Source of the DNA: UBA7446 sp964014735
Lineage (GTDB): Bacteria > Bacteroidota > Bacteroidia > Flavobacteriales > Flavobacteriaceae
Direction: 5' to 3'
NCBI GenBank assembly: GCA_964014735.1
Contig: CAXHBH010000015.1
Location: 1-34,350, forward strand
DNA: 34,350 nucleotides
This document shows, piece after piece, positions 8,789 through 18,203 of this stretch. Under the pieces are notes generated by a model, which made no database searches, had not been told where the DNA came from, and was given only the letters and a program-made list of their open reading frames with translations. Position numbers and translations under genes: made by a program. Numbering within the stretch: the first letter of the stretch is position 1; every line of letters begins with the position of its first letter.

Positions 8789-10348
8789 TTATTTGAAATG
8801 AATGTCCTTAACGTATTCATTCATGATAAATTCCCAGTCGTCTGTACTTTTAATGGACTTACCTAAAAAATTCAGATTTTCCAAAGTGATATTTTGGATA
8901 CCTCCTTTTCCTGGGAATCCATGGAATATGACTGGTTGAGGATCTCCGTTTAAATATTTTATATTAGAAAAGGTAATATCTTTTATAGTCCCTAAATCTT
9001 TATTTACAGTCCAAGGTGTAATTTTTTGATCTAATTTTATGATTGGTTTCAAAGAACGCTCTATTGTAATGTTTTCAAAATTTACATTTGATACGATATC
9101 AGAATCAGCAACTAAAACACCTATAACTCCTTGAGCTTTTACTGCATGTGTAGCATGAATTATATCACAATTTCTGAAAGTAATATCATTCACCGGCATT
9201 CTGGTTTCATAAGTTACTCCTAAGGCATAACCCCAATCACTCCAAATTGTACAATCTTCAACCAATACATTAGAAGTAGATGTACGTTCTTGTGGAACTT
9301 CAACAATAAATGCATCCATATTTCCTGTATCCATAGATTTCATTACAATTCCATCATCACGTTGTCTTAAGAAACAATTCTTAATGTGAACATTTTGACT
9401 TAACACAATGTTCAATCCATCAGTATTATAACCTGCTCCTATCTCTTTAATATTATCAATAACTACATTTTTAGATCTATAGATGGTGGCATGCCAACAG
9501 TTAGCTCCTCTCATGATGATACCTTCTATTTCTACACCATCACAATTATTGGTATGAATAGGGTTTTTACGCCCCATTTTTTCCATAACTCTATTAAAGT
9601 CTAAAATTCCTCTTCCTTTGATTTTAATATTTTTAGCATTGATTGCTTGAATACCGTGGTCATATCTATCTAAAACAATTTCTCTTCTTTTTCTATACTC
9701 TTGTCTGTAAATAGAGTCCCCTTCAAACACATCAAAATACACTACAGCGCCTCCTGCTACATAAAGAGTTTGATTGCTTTTCAATTCAATGGTATTTACA
9801 ACATGTTCTCCTGGACCGAAGTAAATAACATTTTCATCATCTGAATTAGGTACATTTTCCTCTTTAGGATTTACAAACAAGTGTAATACTTTATGTTCAT
9901 TTCCATCAGGTTCTATAGTTAAAGCACCTGGTTTATCTACATAAAATTCAATAGTATTGTTTTTTACTGTTGCTTCAATATTTCTTGACAACGGTCTAAT
10001 AGTAGCCGAAGAAATATCTCTATTTACTTTTATTGATACCTTTACCTTTCCTGAAATATCAAAATATCCGAATCCCACTGTAGAATATTTAATTTCACTT
10101 TCACCCATTAAGGTTCCTTCAGTAAATCGGGTATCAAATACTTTTCCACTATAACAAAATACATCTTTATCATTCACAGTGATTCTATAATCTTCGAATG
10201 GTTTTTCTGATTTAGGTGCTGTATACACAGTTACATCATCATTACTAACGAAACCAGTACCATCTTTGACTTTCTGTTTACAGCTAATTATCAATAAAGA
10301 CAAAGCTATAAGCGGTAAGTACACGAAATAATTTTTATATTTTCTCAT
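8789..10348 (-). CDS. GH28-like right-handed beta-helix hydrolase, lipoprotein
   Basis: This 519-residue protein has a lipoprotein signal (lipobox IISC, Cys23), a beta-sandwich-like N-terminal region (about 35-165) and then a parallel beta-helix with repeated short strands such as IKIKGRGILDF and VEIEGIIMRGANCW. GH28 landmarks are partly present: NTDG at 308-311 and RDDG at 330-333 supply the catalytic aspartates. The GHG motif is replaced by a YALG segment and the RIK motif by AVKAQG, so it is probably not a standard polygalacturonase. It lies 3 bp after a sulfatase gene and shares the transcript with three sulfatases. It is likely an exo-acting hydrolase on the periplasmic side for oligosaccharides of the sulfated glycan. 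A lyase or epimerase of the same fold cannot be excluded. Confidence 0.8.
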   Translation of the reverse strand: MRKYKNYFVYLPLIALSLLIISCKQKVKDGTGFVSNDDVTVYTAPKSEKPFEDYRITVNDKDVFCYSGKVFDTRFTEGTLMGESEIKYSTVGFGYFDISGKVKVSIKVNRDISSATIRPLSRNIEATVKNNTIEFYVDKPGALTIEPDGNEHKVLHLFVNPKEENVPNSDDENVIYFGPGEHVVNTIELKSNQTLYVAGGAVVYFDVFEGDSIYRQEYRKRREIVLDRYDHGIQAINAKNIKIKGRGILDFNRVMEKMGRKNPIHTNNCDGVEIEGIIMRGANCWHATIYRSKNVVIDNIKEIGAGYNTDGLNIVLSQNVHIKNCFLRQRDDGIVMKSMDTGNMDAFIVEVPQERTSTSNVLVEDCTIWSDWGYALGVTYETRMPVNDITFRNCDIIHATHAVKAQGVIGVLVADSDIVSNVNFENITIERSLKPIIKLDQKITPWTVNKDLGTIKDITFSNIKYLNGDPQPVIFHGFPGKGGIQNITLENLNFLGKSIKSTDDWEFIMNEYVKDIHFK

Positions 10349-10351
10349 CTG

Positions 10352-11962
10352 TTATATCTTATTTAAATCTACGTTTTGTTCTTTTCTAAAGTCTGTATCT
10401 TTTACCCAATGTAATTTTGGCATTTCATCACCTTTCATAAATCTATTGTGATAATTCATAAATTTTGGAGGAAACGTTTTATAATTATCAAATACATCTC
10501 CGTTCCCTAAAATCCTTGGGTCTTTTTGAGCAATTAGCTCTTCTTTCATTTGCTTGAATAATTCTTCCTTTACAGACAAAAACTCTTTTTTTCCTGCCAA
10601 GTTATTCATACATAATGGGTCTTTTTTGATATTATAAAGCTCTTCTTCTGTACGTTTTCCAAAGCTCATTTCCCAGTATTTTTTATCAGAAGTACCATAC
10701 GTGTCTAAAATGGCAGTTTTTGTAGGACCTCCATCACAATTTAAATATCCTGTTTCTGGGTTTCCTGCTGGCCAACGATCTATTTTAAAGTTTTTTAAAT
10801 ACAAATAATCTCCTTTAAAAATACCTCTAATAGGGTATCCATTATTATTTGGTCGACCAATATCATGACGCTCTTTACCAATTAAAATATGGTCTCTATC
10901 CACTTCTACAATTCCAGATTTTTTTCCAGTTAAAATTGATGCTAAAGATTTACCTTCTATTTCCGCCATACCTGAATCTTCTTGTGATATTCCTGTTAAT
11001 TCTAAAACCGTCGGTGCTAGATCGATAAAGTTTACATAATCATCAATTTTTCTATTGGCATGTTTAATCCCTTTTGGCCACATAATTGCCAAAGGCAGGT
11101 GATTAGACAACTCGTATTCTTGTCCTTTGATTCTTGGAAAAGGCATTCCATTATCTGAGGTTACTATAATAATGGTATTGTTTAATTTTTTGTGGTCTTC
11201 TAATTGCTTAATTAACTTAGCTAGCTGAGAATCAAAGTACTCAAGCTCTAAAGCATAGTCTAATATATCATGTCTCACCTCTTCAGTATCAGGCCAAAAA
11301 GCAAAAACCTCATCAATCTCTGATAATTTCTTACCACTTCTAGCTCCTGATTTGTATTCATATTGTCTATGCGGTTCCCAAGATCCAAACCAAAAGAAGA
11401 ACGGTTTATCTTCTTTATTATCCTTTAAGAACATATCAAAATTAGCTGCATAATCACAATCACTAATTTCAGTAGTAGGTGGGTTTAATTTTGCATCATT
11501 GTAATACTTTACCAATAAATCTCTTCTTGTTCCGTCTTCATTAAAAGCAACACCAGGCAACCATCCTTTTCCTGTGTAACCTACATGGTATCCATTTTCA
11601 TTTAGAGTCTCAGGAAAAGTTTTAAATTTTGATGGGAAATACGGCATGTGATTCCCTCCTTGTTCTAATTGCCAAGAATTTCTACCCGTTAAAACAGAAG
11701 CTCTTGATGGTGCACATTTTGCATTAGGTGTATAAGCCTTATTAAACAGCACACCTTCTCTAGCTACACGGTCAAAAGCAGGAGTCTTAATATATTTACT
11801 ACCATATGCGCCCATATGCCTTACCGTAGCATCATCTGCTACTACTAGAAGCACATTGGGTCTTTCAGTTACAGCATCATTTTTGACCTTACTATTGTCT
11901 TTACACCCTATTGCTACAGCCATCAAAAGGCTTAAAAAAATTATTTTTTTGTTTGTTTTCAT
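10352..11962 (-). CDS. Type I (S1) sulfatase, lipoprotein
   Basis: The 536-residue sulfatase has the N-terminal metal-binding stretch PNVLLVVADDATVRHMGAYG and the formylglycine motif CAPSR with Cys83, followed by ASVLTGRNSWQ. IIIVTSDNGMPFPR is the second metal-binding loop. The signal ends in VAIGC (Cys20), a good lipobox, so it is anchored in the cell envelope. It sits between another sulfatase (85-bp gap) and the GH28-like gene (3-bp gap), in the unit driven by operator B. Its closest relatives by eye are the heparan N-sulfatase/sulfoglucosamine-like type (W-x-PH in the middle), but the substrate must be judged from context: sulfated algal glycan. The other two sulfatases here differ markedly in length and motif surroundings, so they probably attack different positions. 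Confidence 0.94.
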   Translation of the reverse strand: MKTNKKIIFLSLLMAVAIGCKDNSKVKNDAVTERPNVLLVVADDATVRHMGAYGSKYIKTPAFDRVAREGVLFNKAYTPNAKCAPSRASVLTGRNSWQLEQGGNHMPYFPSKFKTFPETLNENGYHVGYTGKGWLPGVAFNEDGTRRDLLVKYYNDAKLNPPTTEISDCDYAANFDMFLKDNKEDKPFFFWFGSWEPHRQYEYKSGARSGKKLSEIDEVFAFWPDTEEVRHDILDYALELEYFDSQLAKLIKQLEDHKKLNNTIIIVTSDNGMPFPRIKGQEYELSNHLPLAIMWPKGIKHANRKIDDYVNFIDLAPTVLELTGISQEDSGMAEIEGKSLASILTGKKSGIVEVDRDHILIGKERHDIGRPNNNGYPIRGIFKGDYLYLKNFKIDRWPAGNPETGYLNCDGGPTKTAILDTYGTSDKKYWEMSFGKRTEEELYNIKKDPLCMNNLAGKKEFLSVKEELFKQMKEELIAQKDPRILGNGDVFDNYKTFPPKFMNYHNRFMKGDEMPKLHWVKDTDFRKEQNVDLNKI

Positions 11963-12047
11963 AATATCTGTACTACAATATTTTAAAATTGAATTTCATT
12001 TAAACAATGAAATATTAATTCCTATTAATTATGGAAACGGCATTAAT

Positions 12048-13379
12048 TTAATACTGTTTCACTGCTTCTTTTTCCCAATTTGATAGTTTCTTTTTTAATA
12101 CTTCTGCTATTTCAATCTTTTTATTAATAAGATTATGTCTCTCAGAAATATCCTCTTTCACATTGAATAATTCGTGCAATCCACTTCGGTATTTGATTAA
12201 TTTCCAATCATCATTTATTACAGCTGCATATTGATCTTCATAACTTCTGTAAAAAAAGAGATCTCTATTTTCTAGAGTTTTACCTTGAATTAAAGGCAAA
12301 ATACTTTTACCATTAACCTGCTCCTCATTACATGGTTTTCCACTAGCAATTTCTACTAGAGTAGGATACACATCTATAGTTTGTATTGGCACATCGCAAA
12401 CATTATTCGCTTTGGCTAGATTAGGATAGTACATGAGAAAAGGAACTCTTGCCCCTCCATCTCCAAGCGTGTTTCCTCCTAACTTACCTCCTTTTAAAGG
12501 TACATTTGTAAACCTTCCCCCTTGGTCTGAAATTAATAAGACAATAGTGTTATCTGCTATCCCTTTAACTTCTAATGCTTTTCTTACTCTTCCAACAGAT
12601 TCATCTGTAGCAGATACCATAGCTGCATATTCTGCATATTGACCTTCTAATCCTTCTTTCTTATATTTTTTTAACCAATCTTTTCGGCCTACAATTGGAC
12701 TATGCACATTATAATACCAAAAAGACAGTACAAAAGGCTTTTCTTTATCATAATTCTCAATAAAGCTAACTGCCTTATCTGTTAACACATCGGTTAAATA
12801 ACCCTCATTAGAACCGTACTCTTTAGAAAAATTATTTGTATTGTGTTTGACATTAAAATAGGGTGGGTAATAATTTTTAGGATGTGAAGCATTTGTGACT
12901 CCAAACTGCTCATCAAAACCCTGATGGATTGGATAATAGGGCTCATGCCCTAAATGCCATTTTCCTATAAAAATATTATAATAACCAAATGATTTTAATT
13001 TTTCTGCATAGGTTACTTCTTCTAATTTTAACCAATTTCTTGAGGGCATTTGAGCTGGATCTTTTGGCCAAAAATTATATTCTTTTTCAGAACCTCCAGA
13101 TATATGACGAGGCATTTCCATCCTCACAGCTTCTTTTCCAGTAAGTAAACTAGCTCTACTTGGGCTACAAGCAGGAGTAGATACATATGCTCGAGTAAAT
13201 TCTAATCCTTCTTTTTTTAATTCATTTATATGTGGAGTATGAAAAATAGGATTACGATATCCTACATCTGACCAGCCATAATCATCAACAAACAAAATGA
13301 CAATGTTTGGCTTTTTTTGAGCTTCACAAGAAAAAGCTGTAAATATCATTAAAAATACGGTACAGATATGTTTCATCAT
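12048..13379 (-). CDS. Type I (S1) sulfatase, first gene of the sulfatase unit
   Basis: The 443-residue arylsulfatase-type enzyme opens with PNIVILFVDDYGWSDVG (from residue 24), which carries the metal-binding Asp pair, and has the canonical formylglycine motif CSPSR with Cys71, then ASLLTGKEA. The GKWHLGHEPYYP segment holds the conserved Lys and His of the active site, and VLLISDQGG the second metal loop. The hydrophobic N-terminus ends in FSCEAQ, allowing either a lipoprotein or signal peptidase I cleavage. Its start at 13379 is preceded by operator B and a -7 box, so it heads the unit sulfatase-sulfatase-GH28-epimerase-sulfatase. Compact size and motif spacing resemble the arylsulfatase A/ GalNAc-6-sulfatase type, without proof of specificity. 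Confidence 0.95.
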   Translation of the reverse strand: MMKHICTVFLMIFTAFSCEAQKKPNIVILFVDDYGWSDVGYRNPIFHTPHINELKKEGLEFTRAYVSTPACSPSRASLLTGKEAVRMEMPRHISGGSEKEYNFWPKDPAQMPSRNWLKLEEVTYAEKLKSFGYYNIFIGKWHLGHEPYYPIHQGFDEQFGVTNASHPKNYYPPYFNVKHNTNNFSKEYGSNEGYLTDVLTDKAVSFIENYDKEKPFVLSFWYYNVHSPIVGRKDWLKKYKKEGLEGQYAEYAAMVSATDESVGRVRKALEVKGIADNTIVLLISDQGGRFTNVPLKGGKLGGNTLGDGGARVPFLMYYPNLAKANNVCDVPIQTIDVYPTLVEIASGKPCNEEQVNGKSILPLIQGKTLENRDLFFYRSYEDQYAAVINDDWKLIKYRSGLHELFNVKEDISERHNLINKKIEIAEVLKKKLSNWEKEAVKQY

Positions 13380-13406
13380 AAATTAGATTAACAATAAAAC
13401 ACCTAT

Positions 13407-13425
13407 AAGTGTTGTATTTACACTT
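13407..13425. promoter_or_regulatory. Operator palindrome B with adjoining -7 box, before the sulfatase unit
   Basis: AAGTGT (13407-13412) and ACACTT (13420-13425) flank a 7-bp spacer. On the minus strand the -7-like box TATCTTTA (13427-13434) is followed at once by the C-extended operator, so the predicted transcription start falls inside the palindrome. The sulfatase ATG is 27 bp downstream. This layout fits repression by a bound regulator. Confidence 0.8.
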
Positions 13426-13541
13426 GTAAAGATAAGTATAATTTTATAGTATTAACAACTATGTGTCATAAAAAATATTCTAATAAATGAAACAATTAGA
13501 TTTTATAAGAAAGAAACAAATACGATCAATAAAATGACTTA

Positions 13542-15839
13542 TTACTTAGAAATAATTTTTGAATAAGAAAAATCACTTCCAGATACTTTTAACACATATA
13601 ATCCTTTAGATAAATGACTTATTTCTATAGTATTGCTTTCCTGTTTCTTCATTGCTTTTCTAAAAACCAGTCTGCCATTCAAATCATAAGCGGTTACACT
13701 TAAATCTTTAGCATGCATTGGCAGAGAAATATTTAGCAATCCATTTGTTGGATTAGGAAAAACAACAAAACGGTTATTTAAATCTATACCTTCTTGATGA
13801 TTCCCTAATGTTGGATTTTTATCCAACAAAAATAATCCGTCTAATGCAGGTACTGAAACTTGACTACCTGCATCTACTCCATTATTTACAACATTATCAT
13901 GACCGTTAGTAGCTGTTAATCTTTTAAAACTTCTACCAGGAAATAATTCCGCTAAATTAAATGTATAGCTATTAATGGATGGGTTGGATAATACAACTCC
14001 ATTCTCAAAAGCTCTTGCCAATGCTTGAACTGTTGGACGTAACTTAAAATCATAAAGATCTACTTTATCATCTCCTTCAATAGTTAACTTAATATCTACA
14101 GTGGTTGTACCAATATCTCTAACATAATAGCTTGTTTTGTAACGCTTATCTGTAGAAAAAAAACCTAATATTTCTTGAGCATCATTATCATAAGAAGATC
14201 CACCCAATATTTCTATTTTAATAAGACGAGGGGTTTCTTCTGGTAAATCATCTAACTTGGATACTGCTTTTGCTTCAAAACTGAACACAAAATTTCCTGA
14301 AGGTACTGTAACATCTTTAAAAGTAACTGTAGCTTCTTTTTCATTTTCTTTTATTGACACTCGTAATCTACTAGTAAACTGACTTATAATACATTTAGAT
14401 TTTGATGTTGAAGTCATTAAAGTAGCTAAGCCATTTCCTGACCAAAAATCTGGTGTATTCTCAGATAAATCTACATAATCTGCTAACGGAGCACCCAACC
14501 AGTGTGGTGTTGCTAAATCTCCGGCAATCAATTCATCTTGTATTACAATATCAGTATCGTTAAATCTTGGATATTCACGCACAAAAGAATTAAATGCTAT
14601 TCCTAAACATTGTGAAGAAGCTAATACAAATCGTTCTCTTTTTCTATATTCATCTTCTGTTGTGCTCTCTATATCTTTATGAGTTACATAGCTAAATTTT
14701 GGGATATTAGAAACTGATGTGAAATAATTAAAAGCATTAATAGATTTTGAAAATTGTTTATATGTATCATTTGTATCACCAAAACCTTCAGACTCTATAC
14801 CATTTATAGCAGAAGCTGCTCGTTGATTATCAAATCTCCCTCCATCTCCAATAATTAATTTCTCTGTACCCATCTTAGTTCTTAAGGCTTTATAAAACTC
14901 TACAACACCTAATTCGTATTTCTCTCTGAGTTCCGGAGAAGCATTATCACCTATACCATCATTATTTTGGTCAACTTCCCTATTATTTCTTTCATCTACA
15001 TAACGACGCGCAATATCAAACTGTATCCCATCTACTGATTCCAATAAGCCTCCCGCATTGAACCAACCGGATACTTCATCAGAAAACACATCGATACAAC
15101 GTTTTCCACTGCCATCTACAGGGCCGTCAACGGCGTAATTATACAACCAAACCAGATTGTTGTTATTCCAAGGACCTCCAACAGCATGAGGTGCTAAATA
15201 CACTCCTGAATTAAATGCTTTTGCAGTTGTACCGTACTGTCCTCTATTTACGGTTATTTGATTCCCATTAATGGCTACCAATTGCACCTGTTCTGCCTGG
15301 TTCCACAACCTATTATTCGATCCATCAAGTGGTACTATGACTATATCATCGTCCCTATCAGCGCCTCCATTCCCAAAGTTCATTTTAAAAACGGAAGCGT
15401 CGGCTACGGTAAAAGTTGTTTGTAATGCGGTTATGTTTTGTGTCAACGATGTACCAGGATGATACATCCAATGACCAGCTGAATAGAGTGTATTATTATT
15501 CATTCTAGGATCTCTTGCTCTCCCATTTAAATGAACCATCACTATTTTTTCTGGATGATTAACAGCAAATTGATTAAACCAACTTGCACTTTTAGCCGTA
15601 TCAAAAACTGTAAGTTCTTCTACAAAAAGCTTACCAATAAAACCATCTAAATGAACCAAGTTAGCTTCCCAATCTGAATAGTCTGAATAATTCTGTGTCT
15701 TTTCTGAAACAAATCTAAATACAAATCCTTTGGGGTAGGTGTCATTCTGAAAAATATCCTTACTGGCTAATTGGGAATAACCGGTATTGATACTCATCAA
15801 AAAAATCACTAATATTCTTAATACTTGTAGGTTTTCCAT
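13542..15839 (-). CDS. T9SS-secreted putative glycoside hydrolase, paralog 1
   Basis: This 765-residue protein has a signal peptide (first 23 residues), a probable TIM barrel interrupted by a beta-rich insertion (about 128-215) and a T9SS type A sorting domain (about 690-765, FPNPTNGLLNISLP to KGLYVLKVSG). It should therefore be released or fixed at the cell surface. Barrel-like strands carry acidic residues shared with its neighbour: DGIQFDIA (270-277), IGDGG (330-334), GIESEGFGD (347-355) and later IQDELI. The region ending FENGVVLSNPS followed by a small beta domain is typical of hypothetical glycosyl hydrolase (GHL) families. I do not recognise a CAZy family, so function is inferred. It follows its paralog by 25 bp in the susCD unit. 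The likely role is initial cleavage of the sulfated polymer outside the cell. Confidence 0.7.
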   Translation of the reverse strand: MENLQVLRILVIFLMSINTGYSQLASKDIFQNDTYPKGFVFRFVSEKTQNYSDYSDWEANLVHLDGFIGKLFVEELTVFDTAKSASWFNQFAVNHPEKIVMVHLNGRARDPRMNNNTLYSAGHWMYHPGTSLTQNITALQTTFTVADASVFKMNFGNGGADRDDDIVIVPLDGSNNRLWNQAEQVQLVAINGNQITVNRGQYGTTAKAFNSGVYLAPHAVGGPWNNNNLVWLYNYAVDGPVDGSGKRCIDVFSDEVSGWFNAGGLLESVDGIQFDIARRYVDERNNREVDQNNDGIGDNASPELREKYELGVVEFYKALRTKMGTEKLIIGDGGRFDNQRAASAINGIESEGFGDTNDTYKQFSKSINAFNYFTSVSNIPKFSYVTHKDIESTTEDEYRKRERFVLASSQCLGIAFNSFVREYPRFNDTDIVIQDELIAGDLATPHWLGAPLADYVDLSENTPDFWSGNGLATLMTSTSKSKCIISQFTSRLRVSIKENEKEATVTFKDVTVPSGNFVFSFEAKAVSKLDDLPEETPRLIKIEILGGSSYDNDAQEILGFFSTDKRYKTSYYVRDIGTTTVDIKLTIEGDDKVDLYDFKLRPTVQALARAFENGVVLSNPSINSYTFNLAELFPGRSFKRLTATNGHDNVVNNGVDAGSQVSVPALDGLFLLDKNPTLGNHQEGIDLNNRFVVFPNPTNGLLNISLPMHAKDLSVTAYDLNGRLVFRKAMKKQESNTIEISHLSKGLYVLKVSGSDFSYSKIISK

Positions 15840-15864
15840 AATGTTTTATATTAGTTAACACCAG

Positions 15865-18134
15865 TTATTGTTTTTTTATTAAGAAAAGACCGTTAAGACC
15901 TGAAACCGTAACGGTTTTCCCAACGTCCTCTCCATTATTTATGCTTTTATCCTGTTGTGGTGAGCCCGTTAATCTTTTAAACCTTTTAGCCTTAAATAAT
16001 GCATCTAAATTGAACGTATAAGGCTTTAGTGATGGGTTAACCAGTACGACCCCATTTTCAAATTCCCTGGCCAGTGCCAATGGAGCATTTACGAGTTTTA
16101 TATCTTGAATGGAAACAAGCCCTCCACCTTCAATTTCAATTTCCAAGTCTCCTTTTGGTCCCGATACATCCCTAAAGTAAAAACTACAAGGGACATTTTC
16201 AATTGAATTTATATAGTTCATAACGGATGAAGCGGTTTGTTCTGGATTGAGAAGCGCCTTCGTTTTTACTATAATCTGTCTTGGTATTAAATGATTAAAT
16301 CCAGGTATAGGAGCCACAGCTTTAGAAGAGAATTTTAAATGAAAATCACCAGTACCAAGTGGCACATCCTTTAGGGTTAATTTCATGTTTCTATCCGCCT
16401 TATTAACAGTAGATAAAACCATAAGTTTATCATCTTTAATTCTATAAGAGCAATTTTGAGTATCTATTTTGATACTGTCTAACTGAAGAGGCTTTAATAA
16501 GTCACTTTTTTCACATAAATCTATAGCATTCCCTATTGGTTTTCCTAACCAGTAAGGAATATTCTCTACTCCTTTTACTAGCTCATCTAAAATCCCTATC
16601 CTATTGCCTTTTTCTGGTTCTGTTCTAACAAAGGTGTTAAACGCTACACCAAGACATTGTGCAGTACCTAGAACCATACGCTCGATATCTTTTTTCTCTT
16701 TTGGTGAACCTTGTTTTATTTTATTAGTTATATAAGAAAACGAAGGTGTATTTGGGTACTTATTCCAATAATTAAATATACTTAATGGTTTAGCATACTC
16801 TTTATAAGCATCTCCCCAATCGCATAGTCCTTCTGCCTCCATACCATTGGCTACACCAACAGCACGCATTCCATAATCTACTCCTCCATCTCCCAAAATC
16901 AATTTATTAGGTCCTAAAGCTTTTCTAAGTAGTTTATAAAAATTATAAGTTCCTGTTCCAAAAACATTGTTTCCCTCTATAAAACCTTTATCAAAGTTGC
17001 CATCTGCATCAACATCTACATAACGACCTCCTCCTGTTTTTTTGTGTACTTTCCAAGAAGCAATATCAAATTGAATTCCATCTAAGGCAAATAACATACC
17101 GTCTTTAGCAAACCATGAACCTATTTCTTCTGCCAAAATATTAGCAGATTGTTTTCCTTCTGAATCAACAGGACATACTGAAGATAAATTGTAGTACCAC
17201 ATTAAATTATTTCTTTCTATATCCCCCCAGGGGCCTTCTACAGCATGTGGTGCTAAATATGTTTTCCCTTTTTTAAATTTTCTTGCCTTAGTTTTATATT
17301 GACCTCTAATTACTCGTATTGCTCCTTTATCTTTTGATACCAATTTAACCTGCTCTGCTTCTTCCCATAGTTTATTCCCCTTTTCGTCTAAGGGTACTAT
17401 AACAATGTCATCATTTTTTTTACCGCCTCTGATACCAAAACCTGTTTTAAATACTGATGTATTTGAGACAGAAATTATAGAGTCTGTAGGACTAATATCA
17501 CTTTCTAAAAAACAACCCGGATTGTATATCCAGTGTCCAGCAGAATACTTTGAAATACCTTCCCAATTTGGGTCACGAGACCTCCCATTAAAGTGAAGTA
17601 CTGTTAATTGCTTTGGGTGTTCTAATGCAAAACGATTAACATAATTCACTATTTTTTCTTGTTCTCTATCGGCTAACTCTTCTGCCAATGCTTTTACAAA
17701 TATTCCTCCTAACCTTCTGTATTCTTTTGCCCATAAATCATAAGACCAATTTACATTATCGGGTATTCTGAAATAGAAAGCTTTAGGAAACTCTTCTCTT
17801 AATAAAGTCTTGGAGCTTAATGGTATATCGGCATGTATATTGACTTTAACAATCAGTAACTGAATTAGTACTTTATTCTTTTTAAGAACTGTTTTTAGCT
17901 CCTTAATATTTTTATAATCAAAGTAATTCTTAATTAACAACTCATATCCCTGTATCTCTTCCTCTCTAACTTCTCTGTATTCAAAACTTTTTAGAGTATT
18001 AAAGTCAAGCAGTCTTTCACTTATTTTTTTATCAGAAACAGATTCAAGCTGATAGTTATTTCCTTTGTTACTTCTTTGAGCTATTGAGTTGTTAGAAAGA
18101 AATAAAACTATTAAAAAAAAAAATACCTAATCAT
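15865..18134 (-). CDS. Putative glycoside hydrolase, paralog 2, with a frameshift in its signal peptide
   Basis: Paralog of the adjacent protein: shared blocks include YSAGHWIYNPG, DDIVIVPLD, YLAPHAVEGPW, DGIQFDIA, LILGDGG, GMEAEGLCD and FENGVVLVNPS. It lacks the T9SS domain. A long frame is open from 15865 to 18126 but its first likely start would be a TTG at 17940 giving 691 residues and no signal peptide. Upstream, the same frame encodes a hydrophobic stretch ending NNSIAQ, and an ATG at 18132-18134 begins MIRYFFF in the other frame. The two are separated only by a T11 run (A11 at 18113-18123); one more T would give a 756-residue protein with a perfect signal peptide. Either the run varies, is slipped over in transcription, or was misread. 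About 65 extra residues precede the barrel. Confidence 0.7.
18113..18123. repeat. Homopolymer A11 (T11 on the coding strand) in a signal-peptide region
   Basis: Eleven consecutive A on the plus strand. In the ATG frame from 18134 the run leads into TAA; with 12 (or 9) T the frame joins the rest of the gene. Runs of this length are prone to replication and transcription slippage. Confidence 0.85.
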
Positions 18135-18146
18135 GTTTGTAATATT

Positions 18147-18188
18147 TAAATGGATGAGACAATTGGTACAATCAATCTCATCCATTTA
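18147..18188 (-). other. Strong stem-loop between susD and the GH paralog genes
   Basis: A perfect 13-bp inverted repeat (18147-18159 with 18176-18188, AAATGGATGAGA and its complement at the core) encloses a 16-base loop in the 69-bp gap after susD. No T-run follows on the minus strand, so it is more likely a 3' stabiliser or a partial attenuator that would favour susCD over the downstream enzymes. Confidence 0.65.
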
Positions 18189-18203
18189 TGTGAGTTTTTA
18201 TTA

